From the NCBI GenBank assembly GCA_902578805.1, contig CACHEH010000008.1, positions 1 to 41,532 on the forward strand: a DNA stretch of 41,532 bases, written 5' to 3'. This DNA comes from an uncultured SAR116 cluster alpha proteobacterium. GTDB lineage: Bacteria > Pseudomonadota > Alphaproteobacteria > Puniceispirillales > Marisalimonadaceae. The first letter of the stretch is position 1. The number at the start of each line of letters is the position of its first letter. Below the pieces are notes generated by a model, which was given only the letters and a program-made list of their open reading frames with translations, was not told the DNA's origin and did not search any database. The translations under genes were made by a program, and so were the position numbers. Below, piece by piece: positions 26,828 to 35,950 of this stretch.

Positions 26828-27505
26828 TTACGACAAAAAAGTAGTAAAGTCTGTGTAATTTAATTTTTCAACTCGCAAGGCATTTTCAGGAGCATTTGTA
26901 TCCTCGTAACCAATTGAAACTCCACAGACTAACATTTCGTTTTCTTTGAATCCTAAATGGCCAGCAATTAATGTATGAAATCTTGTAAAAGCAACTTGAC
27001 CACAGGTATGCAATCCTTCTCCTCTAGCACCCACTAATATACTTTGAATAAACATACCAACATCCATGAATGTTCCTGTAGCAAGTCGCCTATCCATGGT
27101 TATAAACATTCCAAGCGGTGCACCAAAAAAATGAAAATTTTCCTGCATTTGTTTATCTCTAGCTTTAAAATCATCTCTTTTAATGTTAAGAAGCTTGTAA
27201 AGTTCAAAACCAACTGCTCTTCTTCTAGAAATAAATGGTTCAAACCACTCAGTTGGGTAATAATCAAATTCTTGTTTAAAATTTTTAGCAGAACCATTTT
27301 CAATAGATTCTAAAATAGAGTTTGTAATTGCTTCCTTTGTTTTGCCCTCCACGACATATACATGCCAAGGCTGTATATTATGTCCACTAGGAGCAAAAGC
27401 TGAACACTCTAAAATATTTTTTATTTTGTCTTTTGGTATCGGATCTGGAAGAAACCTTCTTACAGATCTTCTCGAAATGAAAGCTTCCTTTACATTCATA
27501 CTCAC
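26828..27505 (-). CDS. Nitroreductase family protein
   Basis: An FMN-dependent NAD(P)H oxidoreductase of 225 residues. The FMN-binding SRRSVRRFLPDPIP is at 11-24, followed by APSGHNIQPWHVYVV (38-52) and, near the C-terminus, GVSIGYEDTNAPEN. These fit a nitroreductase/BluB-like fold; the AxxAPSGxNxQPW signature is standard. It is the first gene of the run leading into the glucosylglycerate genes. No strong ribosome site was seen (GAGG is 8 bp before). The natural substrate is unknown, as is usual for the family. Confidence 0.88.
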   Translation of the reverse strand: MSMNVKEAFISRRSVRRFLPDPIPKDKIKNILECSAFAPSGHNIQPWHVYVVEGKTKEAITNSILESIENGSAKNFKQEFDYYPTEWFEPFISRRRAVGFELYKLLNIKRDDFKARDKQMQENFHFFGAPLGMFITMDRRLATGTFMDVGMFIQSILVGARGEGLHTCGQVAFTRFHTLIAGHLGFKENEMLVCGVSIGYEDTNAPENALRVEKLNYTDFTTFLS

Positions 27506-27578
27506 AACCTCACAATAAAAATTAAATGATTAACACTTTAACTATTTACGTTAATTAACTTTTAATCAATTAATTAAT

Positions 27579-28271
27579 TTAATTTTGTGAGAATATATTT
27601 CTAAAAAATTTAACTTTCTCAATTCTCTCAAACAAATAAGGTTGTCTTTTTCTAATCATATTAGCAAGTGAGGTTTGTTTTATTTTTTTATTACTTTCGT
27701 ATTTAATATTTTTAGTTTTGATTATTTTCTCATCTTCAACTTTTTTCCAATAACTTTTAACTTTAATTAGATAAGGATTATTCTTTTTTGGATCAGAAGA
27801 GTGGTAATGCTTAATGGCTTTATCCCATGAACCATGTTTACTTTTTAATTGTTTTAAAAATGAAGCTGCATATGAAACATTAGGATTAACCTCAAACATA
27901 TCGGATATTTTCTTAAAATTATTTTTATGCCATTTGATATTAATCTGCATACAACCAACATCAATATTAAAATCATTTTTTTTTAAATTTTTATAAACAT
28001 AATTTTTCATCTTTTTTTTAGTATCAAAAAACATACTTCTGCCCGCATGATTTATTGTCCAAGGCCAAATGACAAATTTATTTTTTATTTTTCTAATTGC
28101 CTCAGCTTTTCCTATACCAACAAGAAGTCCTTTTGGAATATCAGTTTGCATTTCAATATTTTGAATTTTATTCTCACATAAATTTATTTTTTCAATTTTG
28201 TCTGCGAATGTTTCTTTAATTGATAAAAGAAAAAATGTAGTAAATATTATTGATACTTTAAATAATTTCAT
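27579..28271 (-). CDS. Lytic transglycosylase (SLT-like), periplasmic
   Basis: A small murein lytic transglycosylase. The ATG at 28271 gives a clean signal peptide of about 23 residues (MKLFKVSIIFTT then FADKIE); an upstream TTG at 28286 lengthens the N-terminus by five residues without a ribosome site. SLT motifs are seen: the catalytic Glu in GIGKAEAIRK, DVGCMQINIKWH, AASFLKQLKSKHGSW, and AIKHYHS. The C-terminal ~50 residues are basic and unstructured. It cleaves peptidoglycan in the periplasm. It is a stand-alone gene, 17 bp downstream of a crotonase on the same strand. Confidence 0.82.
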   Translation of the reverse strand: MKLFKVSIIFTTFFLLSIKETFADKIEKINLCENKIQNIEMQTDIPKGLLVGIGKAEAIRKIKNKFVIWPWTINHAGRSMFFDTKKKMKNYVYKNLKKNDFNIDVGCMQINIKWHKNNFKKISDMFEVNPNVSYAASFLKQLKSKHGSWDKAIKHYHSSDPKKNNPYLIKVKSYWKKVEDEKIIKTKNIKYESNKKIKQTSLANMIRKRQPYLFERIEKVKFFRNIFSQN

Positions 28272-28303
28272 GCTTTTTATAAGCAATCAATGTGCCAGAT
28301 AAA

Positions 28304-29092
28304 TTACATTCTTAATTTTTTATAGTCCGGTTCTCTTTTTTCTAGAAAGGCATCAATACCCTCTATGCTTTCTTTGTCACCCATAGATTTTACCATCAAA
28401 TCTGTTTCCATTTGAAGCTGTTCTGAAAAATTATTTCCATAGGCAGATCTGGATAATTTCTTTATTCTAGAAATTGAATTTTTGGGAAGGTTATCAAAAT
28501 TTTTAGATAATTCCAAAGCAGTTTCTTTTGCATTTCCTTTTTGTGATAAAACATTTATAGCCCCTATTTGATATAATCTAGAAGCATCTATTTTCCCTCC
28601 TATCATTGCCATCTCAGACAGCATTTGACGTGGCATAGTTTCAGATAAGAATTTAGTTGCATTACCATCAGGTGACAGTCCAATTTTAACATAAGCTAGT
28701 GAGAAAAAGGTATGCTCACTCATAACTACTAAATCACAGGCCATTGCTAATGAAACACCCGCACCTGCCGCTCCACCTTCAATGGCAGAAATAATAGGTT
28801 TTGAACAATCAAAAATAGCTTGTATTGTTCCATTTAACTGACTTAGTGCATCATATCTTTCATCTTCGGACATTGATCTTCTAGTTTTGAGGCCATTTAA
28901 ATCACCTCCTGCACAAAAAAAATCACCAGCACCAGTTATAATTAATGCGTTAACTTCTTTATTATTATCTGCCATTTTGATAGTTGATTGTAATTCATCA
29001 TGAAAACCAAAAATCATTGAATTTCGTTTAGAAGGATTATTAATAGTCACTAATAATGTATTACCAATTAATTCATTTTCTATTATAGCCAT
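28304..29092 (-). CDS. Enoyl-CoA hydratase/isomerase family protein
   Basis: A second crotonase of 262 residues, with LIITGAGDFFCAGGDLNGL, EGGAAGAGVSLAMACDLVV and YVKIGLSPDGNATKFL. As in the other crotonase here, the classical Glu positions of 2-enoyl-CoA hydratases are not kept; an Asp in SPDG suggests a PaaG-like isomerase or oxepin-type hydrolase. It ends EKREPDYKK, like the 8.6-kb copy (EKRKPNYKN), though the proteins diverge in the middle. TAGGAA precedes the ATG. No adjacent beta-oxidation gene is present, so its substrate is open. Confidence 0.86.
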   Translation of the reverse strand: MAIIENELIGNTLLVTINNPSKRNSMIFGFHDELQSTIKMADNNKEVNALIITGAGDFFCAGGDLNGLKTRRSMSEDERYDALSQLNGTIQAIFDCSKPIISAIEGGAAGAGVSLAMACDLVVMSEHTFFSLAYVKIGLSPDGNATKFLSETMPRQMLSEMAMIGGKIDASRLYQIGAINVLSQKGNAKETALELSKNFDNLPKNSISRIKKLSRSAYGNNFSEQLQMETDLMVKSMGDKESIEGIDAFLEKREPDYKKLRM

Positions 29093-29181
29093 TTTATTCC
29101 TATACTTTAATTATTTTATGGTTGAATTAAAAAACTGATGAAGTCATTCTTTAAGAAAATAACTGAAATTGCAAATTTATT

Positions 29182-30429
29182 ATGAATTTAAAAAATTCAC
29201 TAACATTGATTATGAATTCTGCACTTGAAGCTGCCAAACCAAAAGGTAAATTTAAAAGTCTTCCTAAAAAACCAAAAGGTAAACTTATTGTATTAGGTGC
29301 AGGTAAAGCAGGTGCAAGTATGGCACAAGAATTCGAAAATACTTATGATGGTCCTCTAGAAGGTTTAGTTATAACAAGGTATGGTCATTATACTAAAACT
29401 AAGTTTATAAAAATCATTGAAGCCTCTCATCCCGAACCAGATAAAAACGGTTTAATAGCATCTAAAAAAATATTTGAATTAGCCACAAAATCATCAAAAG
29501 ACGATCATGTAGTTTTTCTTATTTCAGGAGGTGCATCTTCTTTACTAACATTTCCTGCAAAAGGTGTTGTTTTTAAAGAAAAACAAAGGATTAATAATGA
29601 ACTTTTACGTTGTGGTGCACCAATAGATGAAATGAATATTGTAAGACGATCTTTATCCAAAATTAAAGGAGGTCGTTTAGCTCAGGCGATTTTACCAGCA
29701 AAACTTACAACTTATATGATATCTGATATTCCTAGAGACGACCCTGCTTATATTGGTTCAGGCCCAACTATACAAGCCACGGGTTTAAATGAAGATTCAA
29801 TTAAAATTTTAGAAAAGTATGAAATTTCTATTAATCACAAGTTAAAGGGTATTATAAAAAAAAATAAATTACCAAAATTGAACAAATCACCTGAATACAT
29901 GCTTGCAACCCCGATGATGGCTCTAAAAAAAGCAGCTGAAGAAGCAATTAAACAAGATTTCATTCCTATTATTATTTCAGATTCACTTGAGGGAGAATCT
30001 AAAATTGAAGGTAAAAAAATGGCTGAATTAGCAATAAAAATTAAAAAAGAAAAAAAATATAGAGATATTACCTTACAGAAACCAATATTGCTTTTATCTG
30101 GTGGAGAAACTACTGTAACGGTTAGGGGTAATGGTAAAGGGGGTAGAAATACCGAGTTTATGCTATCAATGGCAATTCACCTAAAAAATGCAAGTGGTAT
30201 AAATTGCCTTGCAATTGATACAGATGGAATAGATGGTATTGAGGATAACGCTGGTGCATATGTCTCTGAAGAAACTCTAAAAAAAGCATCCTTGCAAAAA
30301 ATGAATCCAATGATTTTTTTAAATACTAATAACTCATATGAGTTTTTTAAAAAAATTGACGATTTGATTTTTACTTCACCTACCTTAACAAATGTAAATG
30401 ACTTTAGAGCTGTTTTAATTCAACCTTAG
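29182..30429 (+). CDS. Glycerate 2-kinase (MOFRL family, GckA/TtuD type)
   Basis: Phosphorylates D-glycerate to 2-phosphoglycerate for entry into lower glycolysis. The 415 residues have the N-terminal LIVLGAGKAGASMAQEFE (about 34-51), SHPEPDKNG, LISGGASSLLTFP (about 114-126), MNIVRRSLSKIKGGRLA and the MOFRL-domain motif LLSGGETTVTVRGNGKGGRN near 310-329. Some members were named hydroxypyruvate reductase, but the motifs are those of the kinase. It is well placed to use glycerate released by the glucosylglycerate phosphorylase 5.7 kb away, or from tartrate breakdown. It stands alone on the plus strand. Confidence 0.87.
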   Translation: MNLKNSLTLIMNSALEAAKPKGKFKSLPKKPKGKLIVLGAGKAGASMAQEFENTYDGPLEGLVITRYGHYTKTKFIKIIEASHPEPDKNGLIASKKIFELATKSSKDDHVVFLISGGASSLLTFPAKGVVFKEKQRINNELLRCGAPIDEMNIVRRSLSKIKGGRLAQAILPAKLTTYMISDIPRDDPAYIGSGPTIQATGLNEDSIKILEKYEISINHKLKGIIKKNKLPKLNKSPEYMLATPMMALKKAAEEAIKQDFIPIIISDSLEGESKIEGKKMAELAIKIKKEKKYRDITLQKPILLLSGGETTVTVRGNGKGGRNTEFMLSMAIHLKNASGINCLAIDTDGIDGIEDNAGAYVSEETLKKASLQKMNPMIFLNTNNSYEFFKKIDDLIFTSPTLTNVNDFRAVLIQP

Positions 30430-30435
30430 ATTTAA

Positions 30436-31041
30436 TTATGATTTAGGAGATGTCTCAGCAAAACCTGGAAGTATTGATGACATATTATCAAACCATTGAC
30501 TTAATTTTGACCTTTTTAATTTCCAGTCCCTTACATTCCTAAATGACATATAATCAAGCGCAGTAGCTAGCGCAATATTTGCTGCATCGCATCCTATGGG
30601 GTTTGTCCAATTAATAATATCAGTTTCTAAATAATCTAATGTTCTGTCTATTTTACCTATTTGTAAGTCTAACCATAATTTTGAAGGTGTCTCACCTCCC
30701 GCATATCTCTCTGAATAAACTACAAGGAGGGATGCATCTGTTAACCCTTCAGCAAGAGCTGATCTTGTCAATATTACATCTCTTTCTGAACCATATTCAG
30801 GTATTAATCCACCTCCTAATATATTTAAATGCTCTACTATTACTCTACTATCAAATAAGAAATCTCCGTCATCTTTTTGAAGGACTGGGATTTTTCCGAG
30901 TGGATTTTTACTCCTCAATAATTTGTCAGATTCAGTACCTGCATCAACAAGTTCTATATCATCTTGAATTCCAGCCCTGTAAGCTGATAATAAAACCTTA
31001 CGTACATATGGGGAAGCTGGACTAAAAGTTAATTTTAACAT
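30436..31041 (-). CDS. Glutathione S-transferase family protein
   Basis: A 201-residue cytosolic GST. The thioredoxin-like N-terminal half has SPASPYVRKVLL with the candidate catalytic Ser near 7-10, the cis-Pro in GKIPVLQ and FDSRVIVEHL (Asp-Ser glutathione contact). The helical C-terminal half follows. Length is usual. It meets the glycerate kinase tail to tail, 6 bp apart, and is divergent from the glycosyltransferase. The substrate is unknown. Confidence 0.88.
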   Translation of the reverse strand: MLKLTFSPASPYVRKVLLSAYRAGIQDDIELVDAGTESDKLLRSKNPLGKIPVLQKDDGDFLFDSRVIVEHLNILGGGLIPEYGSERDVILTRSALAEGLTDASLLVVYSERYAGGETPSKLWLDLQIGKIDRTLDYLETDIINWTNPIGCDAANIALATALDYMSFRNVRDWKLKRSKLSQWFDNMSSILPGFAETSPKS

Positions 31042-31133
31042 AATAACCTCTATAAATTTTTTTATATTATAATATGAGATAGCATTTAACCATACATTTT
31101 GATTTAATATAGTTTTTATTATAGTTGATATTT

Positions 31134-32213
31134 ATGAAATATATGATTGTTACACAAACTTTTCCTCCTAGAACTGGCGGCATGCAAAATGTAATGGATT
31201 CAATTAGCAAAAGATTGTCAGTTTCTAATGAAACACATATTTTTCCAGATCACTATTTATCAAAAGATTATGGTAGTAAAAATTTGAACATTCATATTCA
31301 TAATAATTTTTCTCCTAAAATATTAAGACCCTTTATAAAAAAAATTTTATTAAATGTATTTTGTAATAGTAATGATGTTATTATATGTGATAGTTGGAAG
31401 TCTTTGAATGCAGTTCCTAAAAATATCAATAAAGTATTTGTCTTTGCTCATGGGCAAGAATTTTTGTCAAAAGATAAAAAAGTTGAAAGAATAAAAAAAT
31501 CACTTAATAGAGTTACATGTATTATTTGTAGTTCTCACTATACAGCTAACTTGATTGATAAACTAAAAATTACAAATATAAAAAAATTAGTTATCCCACC
31601 TACCTATTCTCTTAATAAAATTTTAAAAAAGAAAAAAAAATCTTCAGAAAACCCAAAAAAAGTCTCTCTTTTAACAATTTGTAGACTTGAAAGAAGAAAA
31701 GGTATTCTTCCAGTATTAAGATGTTTATCAAATTTAAATAAAAATAAGTTAATAAAGCCATTTCAATGGAATATTTGTGGTGAAGGATTACAATTTGAGG
31801 AAATAAGAGAAAATATTAAAAAATTAAATTTAACTGACCAAGTATTTTTAATTGGAAAAATAAATAATAACTTAAAACAAAAATTCTTAGAAAGCTGTGA
31901 TGTTTTTGTAATGCCATCATATAAAGTGAACAACTCTATTGAAGGTTTTGGTATATCTTATATTGAAGCAGCCGCTTTTAGAATTCCATCTATTGCAGGC
32001 TTAGATGGAGGAGTAACAGATGCCGTAATTGATTCAAAAACAGGTTGGTGTGTAGATCCTTTAAATCAAGATCAGCTAGCTAATGTTTTAAAATATGCTA
32101 TCAATAACAAAGATCTTAGACAAAAATACGGACTTCATGCAGAAAAACAATTTTTACAAAGATTTTTAGGAGAAAAAGTTTTCAGGAAATTCATGGATAC
32201 CATCAGCATTTAA
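31134..32213 (+). CDS. Glycosyltransferase family 4 protein
   Basis: A GT-B glycosyltransferase. The N-terminus TQTFPPRTGGMQNVMD shows the GT4 glycine-rich acceptor-domain start. The C-terminal nucleotide-sugar domain has ICRLERRKGILPVL, FLIGKINN and the donor motif EGFGISYIEAAAFRIPSI with its Glu-x7-Glu pattern. The ATG at 31134 fits homologues better than a TTG three codons upstream. It may act in cell-envelope polysaccharide or glycolipid synthesis; nothing nearby fixes the substrate. It is a singleton whose 3' end overlaps the DUF952 gene on the other strand by 48 bp. Confidence 0.85.
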   Translation: MKYMIVTQTFPPRTGGMQNVMDSISKRLSVSNETHIFPDHYLSKDYGSKNLNIHIHNNFSPKILRPFIKKILLNVFCNSNDVIICDSWKSLNAVPKNINKVFVFAHGQEFLSKDKKVERIKKSLNRVTCIICSSHYTANLIDKLKITNIKKLVIPPTYSLNKILKKKKKSSENPKKVSLLTICRLERRKGILPVLRCLSNLNKNKLIKPFQWNICGEGLQFEEIRENIKKLNLTDQVFLIGKINNNLKQKFLESCDVFVMPSYKVNNSIEGFGISYIEAAAFRIPSIAGLDGGVTDAVIDSKTGWCVDPLNQDQLANVLKYAINNKDLRQKYGLHAEKQFLQRFLGEKVFRKFMDTISI

Positions 32214-32513
32214 GTGTAAATTATAAGTCTTTTCTGCAAATTTTGTTTCTAAATTCCCATAGTAATGAGGAAAAAGATCACCATTTCTAGAAACTTCCCA
32301 TTTAAGATTATCTTGTATTTTTTTAGTGCTAAAAGAGATAACTAACAAATTTTTCTTTCCTCGAAAATGTTTTGTTACCGTTTCATTTAATTGTCTCTTT
32401 GTAGATAAATGAATGAAACCATCTTTATTGTCGACATCTGAACCAGAATAAAATTGATTTATAATTGCTTGATCCCATTCATCTTTAGAACAGACTTTAT
32501 AAACTAAAGTCAT
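32166..32513 (-). CDS. DUF952 family protein
   Basis: A 115-residue protein of DUF952, recognised by DGFIHLSTKRQLNETVTKHF and by NGDLFPHYYGNLE. The fold is distantly related to ADP-ribosyltransferase-like barrels, but no activity is established. It is 2 bp after the haloalkane-dehalogenase-like gene and so the last of a four-gene run. Its C-terminus lies on the opposite strand of the glycosyltransferase's last 16 codons. The function is unknown. Confidence 0.78.
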   Translation of the reverse strand: MTLVYKVCSKDEWDQAIINQFYSGSDVDNKDGFIHLSTKRQLNETVTKHFRGKKNLLVISFSTKKIQDNLKWEVSRNGDLFPHYYGNLETKFAEKTYNLHLNADGIHEFPENFFS

Positions 32514-32515
32514 AA

Positions 32516-33433
32516 TTAGTTTTCATTTTCTGTCATGAAATCTTTTATTAAGTTTATTAAAAGTTCTGGTTCATCTTCTTGAGAATAATGACCCGCATTT
32601 GGCATTTCAACAACATTAGAACCAGGAAAAAGAGCTTTAAAATCTCTTATGGCATAATCTGGTTCAATTGCTTTATCTTTCATTCCATATGCCAAAACAG
32701 CTGGTTTCGAACATAAAGACTTAAGGTCACCTTGTTTAATACCTTCTACAATATAAGGTACAATTCTATTTAAAAGAGCATCTAAAGGGAAATTAATAGC
32801 TCCTTTGCAACTCTTTCTGTCTGGGAATTGGGATGAATAAGCATTTATCCACGTATCATTAATTATATCATTATTTGTAAAGTTTGGTATTTTCATAATA
32901 GAAAGAATTGTTGATCCAAGTTCTCCTAAAATACCATCTAATGTTTTATTTTGATAATGTTTGTTTATCCACTGAAACCATGGAGATAAATTCTTTGGTC
33001 TTTCTTCTTTGCTATATCCAAATAATGTATTTATTAGAACAAAACTTTTTACCTTATCAAGATTTCTTATCGAATAAGCAGCTGTTATCGGACCACCCCA
33101 ATCTTGACCAACAAACGTGATATTGGTTAATTTTAAATAGTCAATTAACCTACTCAAGTTTTCTACATGAGTTTTTAAAGTATACTCTTTATCTTGCGGA
33201 GTTTCTGATTTACCAAAACCCATCATATCAGGAACAACAACCCTATATGATTTTGATAATTCAGGTATGAATTTTCTATATAAATAGCCCCAGGTAGGTT
33301 CGCCATGAAGAAGAATAATTGGATTAGCCTGTCTTGGTCCCTCATCTACGTAATGCATTAGAAAACCATTTCCATCAAAAAAATTAGGCAGAAATGGCCA
33401 TGTTCCCTCAAATGTTTCTGATGCTTTTATCAT
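32516..33433 (-). CDS. Haloalkane dehalogenase-like alpha/beta hydrolase (DhlA-type subfamily)
   Basis: Haloalkane dehalogenases hydrolyse C-halogen bonds through an aspartyl ester. The 305 residues have HGEPTWGYLYRK (43-54), nearly the DhlA segment, then the nucleophile Asp111 next to the halide-binding Trp112 in GQDWGGP, the acid Asp253 in YGMKDKAIEPD and the base His282 in NAGHYSQE. An Asp nucleophile instead of Ser, with Trp next to it, separates it from esterases. A cap-domain Trp that would complete halide binding may be one of Trp152, 155 or 195. AGAAGG precedes the ATG. Epoxide hydrolase or fluoroacetate dehalogenase are alternatives. It is the third gene of a GAF-led run. Confidence 0.75.
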   Translation of the reverse strand: MIKASETFEGTWPFLPNFFDGNGFLMHYVDEGPRQANPIILLHGEPTWGYLYRKFIPELSKSYRVVVPDMMGFGKSETPQDKEYTLKTHVENLSRLIDYLKLTNITFVGQDWGGPITAAYSIRNLDKVKSFVLINTLFGYSKEERPKNLSPWFQWINKHYQNKTLDGILGELGSTILSIMKIPNFTNNDIINDTWINAYSSQFPDRKSCKGAINFPLDALLNRIVPYIVEGIKQGDLKSLCSKPAVLAYGMKDKAIEPDYAIRDFKALFPGSNVVEMPNAGHYSQEDEPELLINLIKDFMTENEN

Positions 33434-33457
33434 TTATAAAACCTTCTAGAAATCGAT

Positions 33458-33769
33458 CTACATTTCTGTACTTGTCGCTTCCTTCTCATACGTAAAAGTA
33501 CAAACACCTACAAAATTATTTTCCTTAAAAACCAGGCTTCCTTTTAGATCTGCAATAATGTTTAGATAGTTAGATTCAAAGCTTTTCAATGCATCTGGAT
33601 TTTCAAATTTAATGGAAACATTGAGATCACCTGATTGACTGATGAAGATATTAAGACCTACAATACTATATTCACTTATTTTAGAACCAAACTTTTCAGA
33701 ACAAAATGAGGCAGCCAATTTTGCTTCGCTTATAGATGTAAATTTAAAATTTAAAATTTTTCCAAACAT
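33458..33769 (-). CDS. Unknown small alpha/beta protein
   Basis: I do not recognise this 103-residue protein. It has alternating strands and helices (KILNFKF, EAKLAASFCSEKFG, YSIVGLNIFIS, LNVSIKFENPDALKSFE) with no signal peptide or membrane segment. A small ferredoxin-like or dimeric-barrel fold is possible. AAAGG before the ATG, a 2-bp gap after the GAF gene and a 24-bp gap to the dehalogenase-like gene support expression as part of an operon. Two cysteines (22 and 92) are present, too far apart in sequence to suggest a motif. Confidence 0.7.
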   Translation of the reverse strand: MFGKILNFKFTSISEAKLAASFCSEKFGSKISEYSIVGLNIFISQSGDLNVSIKFENPDALKSFESNYLNIIADLKGSLVFKENNFVGVCTFTYEKEATSTEM

Positions 33770-33771
33770 TT

Positions 33772-34584
33772 TTAACCTTTAATTTGATCTAACATATTCA
33801 TAAGTTGTTCATTGTCAGATGAAAGATTTTTTATACGTTTCAATGTTCCTATGTTCAGGTTTAATTCTGATTTTAAATTCTTCCCTTGTGAAGTTAGTTC
33901 AAGAATATCATTCTTTTTATAAGCAATACCAAATTGCATTAACAACATTTCATCTTCTCTTGAAATCTGTTCATTTATAATAAATTTTAAAATTGAAATT
34001 GCTTCTATTATTTGAAGGTTTTTAAAATTTCCAATTAATTTATTTAATATATTAATTACAGACTCAGCAGTGCCTTTTCTTTGATTAACTTGTACTTCTA
34101 GTTGATAAGATAACTTCGAAGCCAAACCTTTTAATAATTTAATTTTGTTTTTTGTTAATCTTCTTACTCTATTATCACTTACACATAACGTTCCAAGAGT
34201 ATAACCATCTGAAGTAGTAACGGGAAATGCTGCATAGAACTTTACTCCAATATCGACAACCGCTGGATGGTTCTTAAAACGATAGTCAATAGTCATGTCG
34301 TTGATGATTAAAGGTTCTGTTTTTTCAATTGCAAATTGACAAAGTGTTTGTTCTCTTGGCATTTCCATTGGCACTCCATCTGGAAAACCATCTCTTGCTA
34401 AAACAAATTGTTTTTCACTATCTATAACTCCCGTCCAACTTACCGGACAACCAGTTATTTCTTTAGCGAGGAAACAATAAATATCATATAATTCTGTTTT
34501 ACTTTCATCTAATACACCAGTTCTTTTAACCGCTTTAACTCTTTGAGCATCATTTACAGGTATATTAGCTGGTTTAAAATTCAT
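33772..34584 (-). CDS. GAF-domain protein
   Basis: A 270-residue cytosolic protein with one GAF domain at about 30-165, marked by CPVSWTGVIDSEKQFVLA, REQTLCQFAIEKTEPLIIND, a Y-R-F segment before HPAV, and FYAAFPVTTSDGYTLGTLCVSD. This type usually precedes GGDEF, PAS or kinase domains, but here no output domain follows. The last ~90 residues are helical and could mediate dimerisation. It should sense a small ligand or redox state; the ligand is unknown. It starts a run with the unknown 103-residue protein, the dehalogenase-like enzyme and DUF952. Confidence 0.8.
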   Translation of the reverse strand: MNFKPANIPVNDAQRVKAVKRTGVLDESKTELYDIYCFLAKEITGCPVSWTGVIDSEKQFVLARDGFPDGVPMEMPREQTLCQFAIEKTEPLIINDMTIDYRFKNHPAVVDIGVKFYAAFPVTTSDGYTLGTLCVSDNRVRRLTKNKIKLLKGLASKLSYQLEVQVNQRKGTAESVINILNKLIGNFKNLQIIEAISILKFIINEQISREDEMLLMQFGIAYKKNDILELTSQGKNLKSELNLNIGTLKRIKNLSSDNEQLMNMLDQIKG

Positions 34585-34708
34585 AAGATTCTTTGTTAGT
34601 ACAATAATGAAATAAATATTATTACATTAACTTTAGAATAGCTATCTATCAAGTCCCTCTTTTTATTTAAATGAAAAAAAATTATGATGATTAAAAAAAA
34701 ATTAAATT

Positions 34709-35878
34709 TCAAAATTCAAATATAAATAAGTAACCATAGCTAACTATTATTGCTGGAATAGCTGAGTAAATTGTAGCTATGAAGGCAGCTTTAGGGTGCA
34801 ACGCTATCGCAGGAAATAAAGCATCACCATCATTTGAAATTGCATTACCTATTTGTGCAGATAAAGGTATAATACCATTTAAGTATAGAGTGGTAACCAA
34901 TATTTGTGGTCCACAACCAGGCAAAAAGCCAATTAGTATAGCAATTAATGGAATGAAAATATAATATGATTTGAAGATAGTTTCTAAATTAAAACCTCCT
35001 AAATGGACAGTTAATTCATAGGTAAGGAAAGCTAAAATCACCCAACCTGTTATAAAATTGGTATCTGAGACAGTTCTTCTAATTATCTTTTCATCAGATC
35101 CTGAAGGGCTATATTTATAGCCACTAATAATTGGTATAATCCACATAATAAAGCACAAAGAGCCTGCAAAAAAACCAAAGAATGTTATTGGATTATGAAT
35201 CAAATTATTTGAGAAATAACTATCCAAATCAATTTGAAAAGCTGACAGAATTCCGAAAATTATGCCTGGTATTATCAAAATCAACCAAAAGTAATCTAAA
35301 GTTTTTGAAGTTTTGTATTTTGATGGTTTACAATTTAACCTAATTAAATCACATCCATTCATCTTCATAAAACTTTTACCATGAATTGAATTAACTAGTA
35401 AACCTGATAGATGTCCTACTACTAAACCGATTAATAGAATTAACAATCCAGTTAAAGGTTCTCTTGCAATTAATAAAAAGGCTGCATCACCCATTGTAGC
35501 AGTCAGAGCAGCAACAACTGATCCAAATGATACTTTACCTCTTGAGTATTGAGTTAGAACAATAATAGCACCACCACAACCTGGGAGTGCTCCGAGAAAT
35601 GAACTGATAAAGACTTCTAGTTTTGGTCTATTAAGAAGAATTTTTTTTATATCTATATTCAGATACTTCTCTAATGTATAAAAAAACAATAACGTTCCAG
35701 CAACAAAACTAGTGACAGCTATATATGCATCAGAAATTGATGATTTTATAATTTCCCATGTCTGATTATCAATATTAAAAAATAAATAAACTCCAACAAA
35801 TAAAAATAAGTAACTAAATATCTGCTGATACCTTATAATAAATGGGTATATGGTTGCCTGTGATGCGTTATAATTCAT
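34709..35878 (-). CDS. Putative 10-TM heavy-metal/manganese exporter (ArsP_2-like)
   Basis: An inner-membrane protein of about 390 residues and ten membrane segments, built as two inverted halves. Each half carries the same signature: FLGALPGCGGAIIVLTQYSRG then ATMGDAAFLLIAREP, and GFLPGCGPQILVTTLYLNG then SNDGDALFPAIALHP. The PGCG and GDA pairs are typical of the group called putative manganese or heavy-metal exporters. The ATG at 35878 is chosen because an upstream ATG at 35920 adds a cysteine-rich, poorly conserved leader and has no ribosome site. A 14-bp palindrome resembling an MntR box lies about 73 bp upstream. Export of manganese is inferred. Confidence 0.72.
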   Translation of the reverse strand: MNYNASQATIYPFIIRYQQIFSYLFLFVGVYLFFNIDNQTWEIIKSSISDAYIAVTSFVAGTLLFFYTLEKYLNIDIKKILLNRPKLEVFISSFLGALPGCGGAIIVLTQYSRGKVSFGSVVAALTATMGDAAFLLIAREPLTGLLILLIGLVVGHLSGLLVNSIHGKSFMKMNGCDLIRLNCKPSKYKTSKTLDYFWLILIIPGIIFGILSAFQIDLDSYFSNNLIHNPITFFGFFAGSLCFIMWIIPIISGYKYSPSGSDEKIIRRTVSDTNFITGWVILAFLTYELTVHLGGFNLETIFKSYYIFIPLIAILIGFLPGCGPQILVTTLYLNGIIPLSAQIGNAISNDGDALFPAIALHPKAAFIATIYSAIPAIIVSYGYLFIFEF

Positions 35879-35950
35879 AAATGCTCTGTAAAATTTGATT
35901 ATACACCTTATATTGCACATAGCATTGATGACGTCAATATACTAATAAAG

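Noticed and set aside
27551-27562. GTTAATTAAC palindrome between the nitroreductase and transglycosylase genes
   Set aside because: Short, A/T-rich and without a second element or good promoter.
34732-34754. Second sequence similar to the MntR-like palindrome, on the other strand
   Set aside because: It lies inside the exporter's coding end, is imperfect and has no promoter next to it.
35929-35936. TGACGTCA palindrome near the metal exporter
   Set aside because: Only 8 bp, without symmetric flanks; part of it is the predicted -35 TTGACG.
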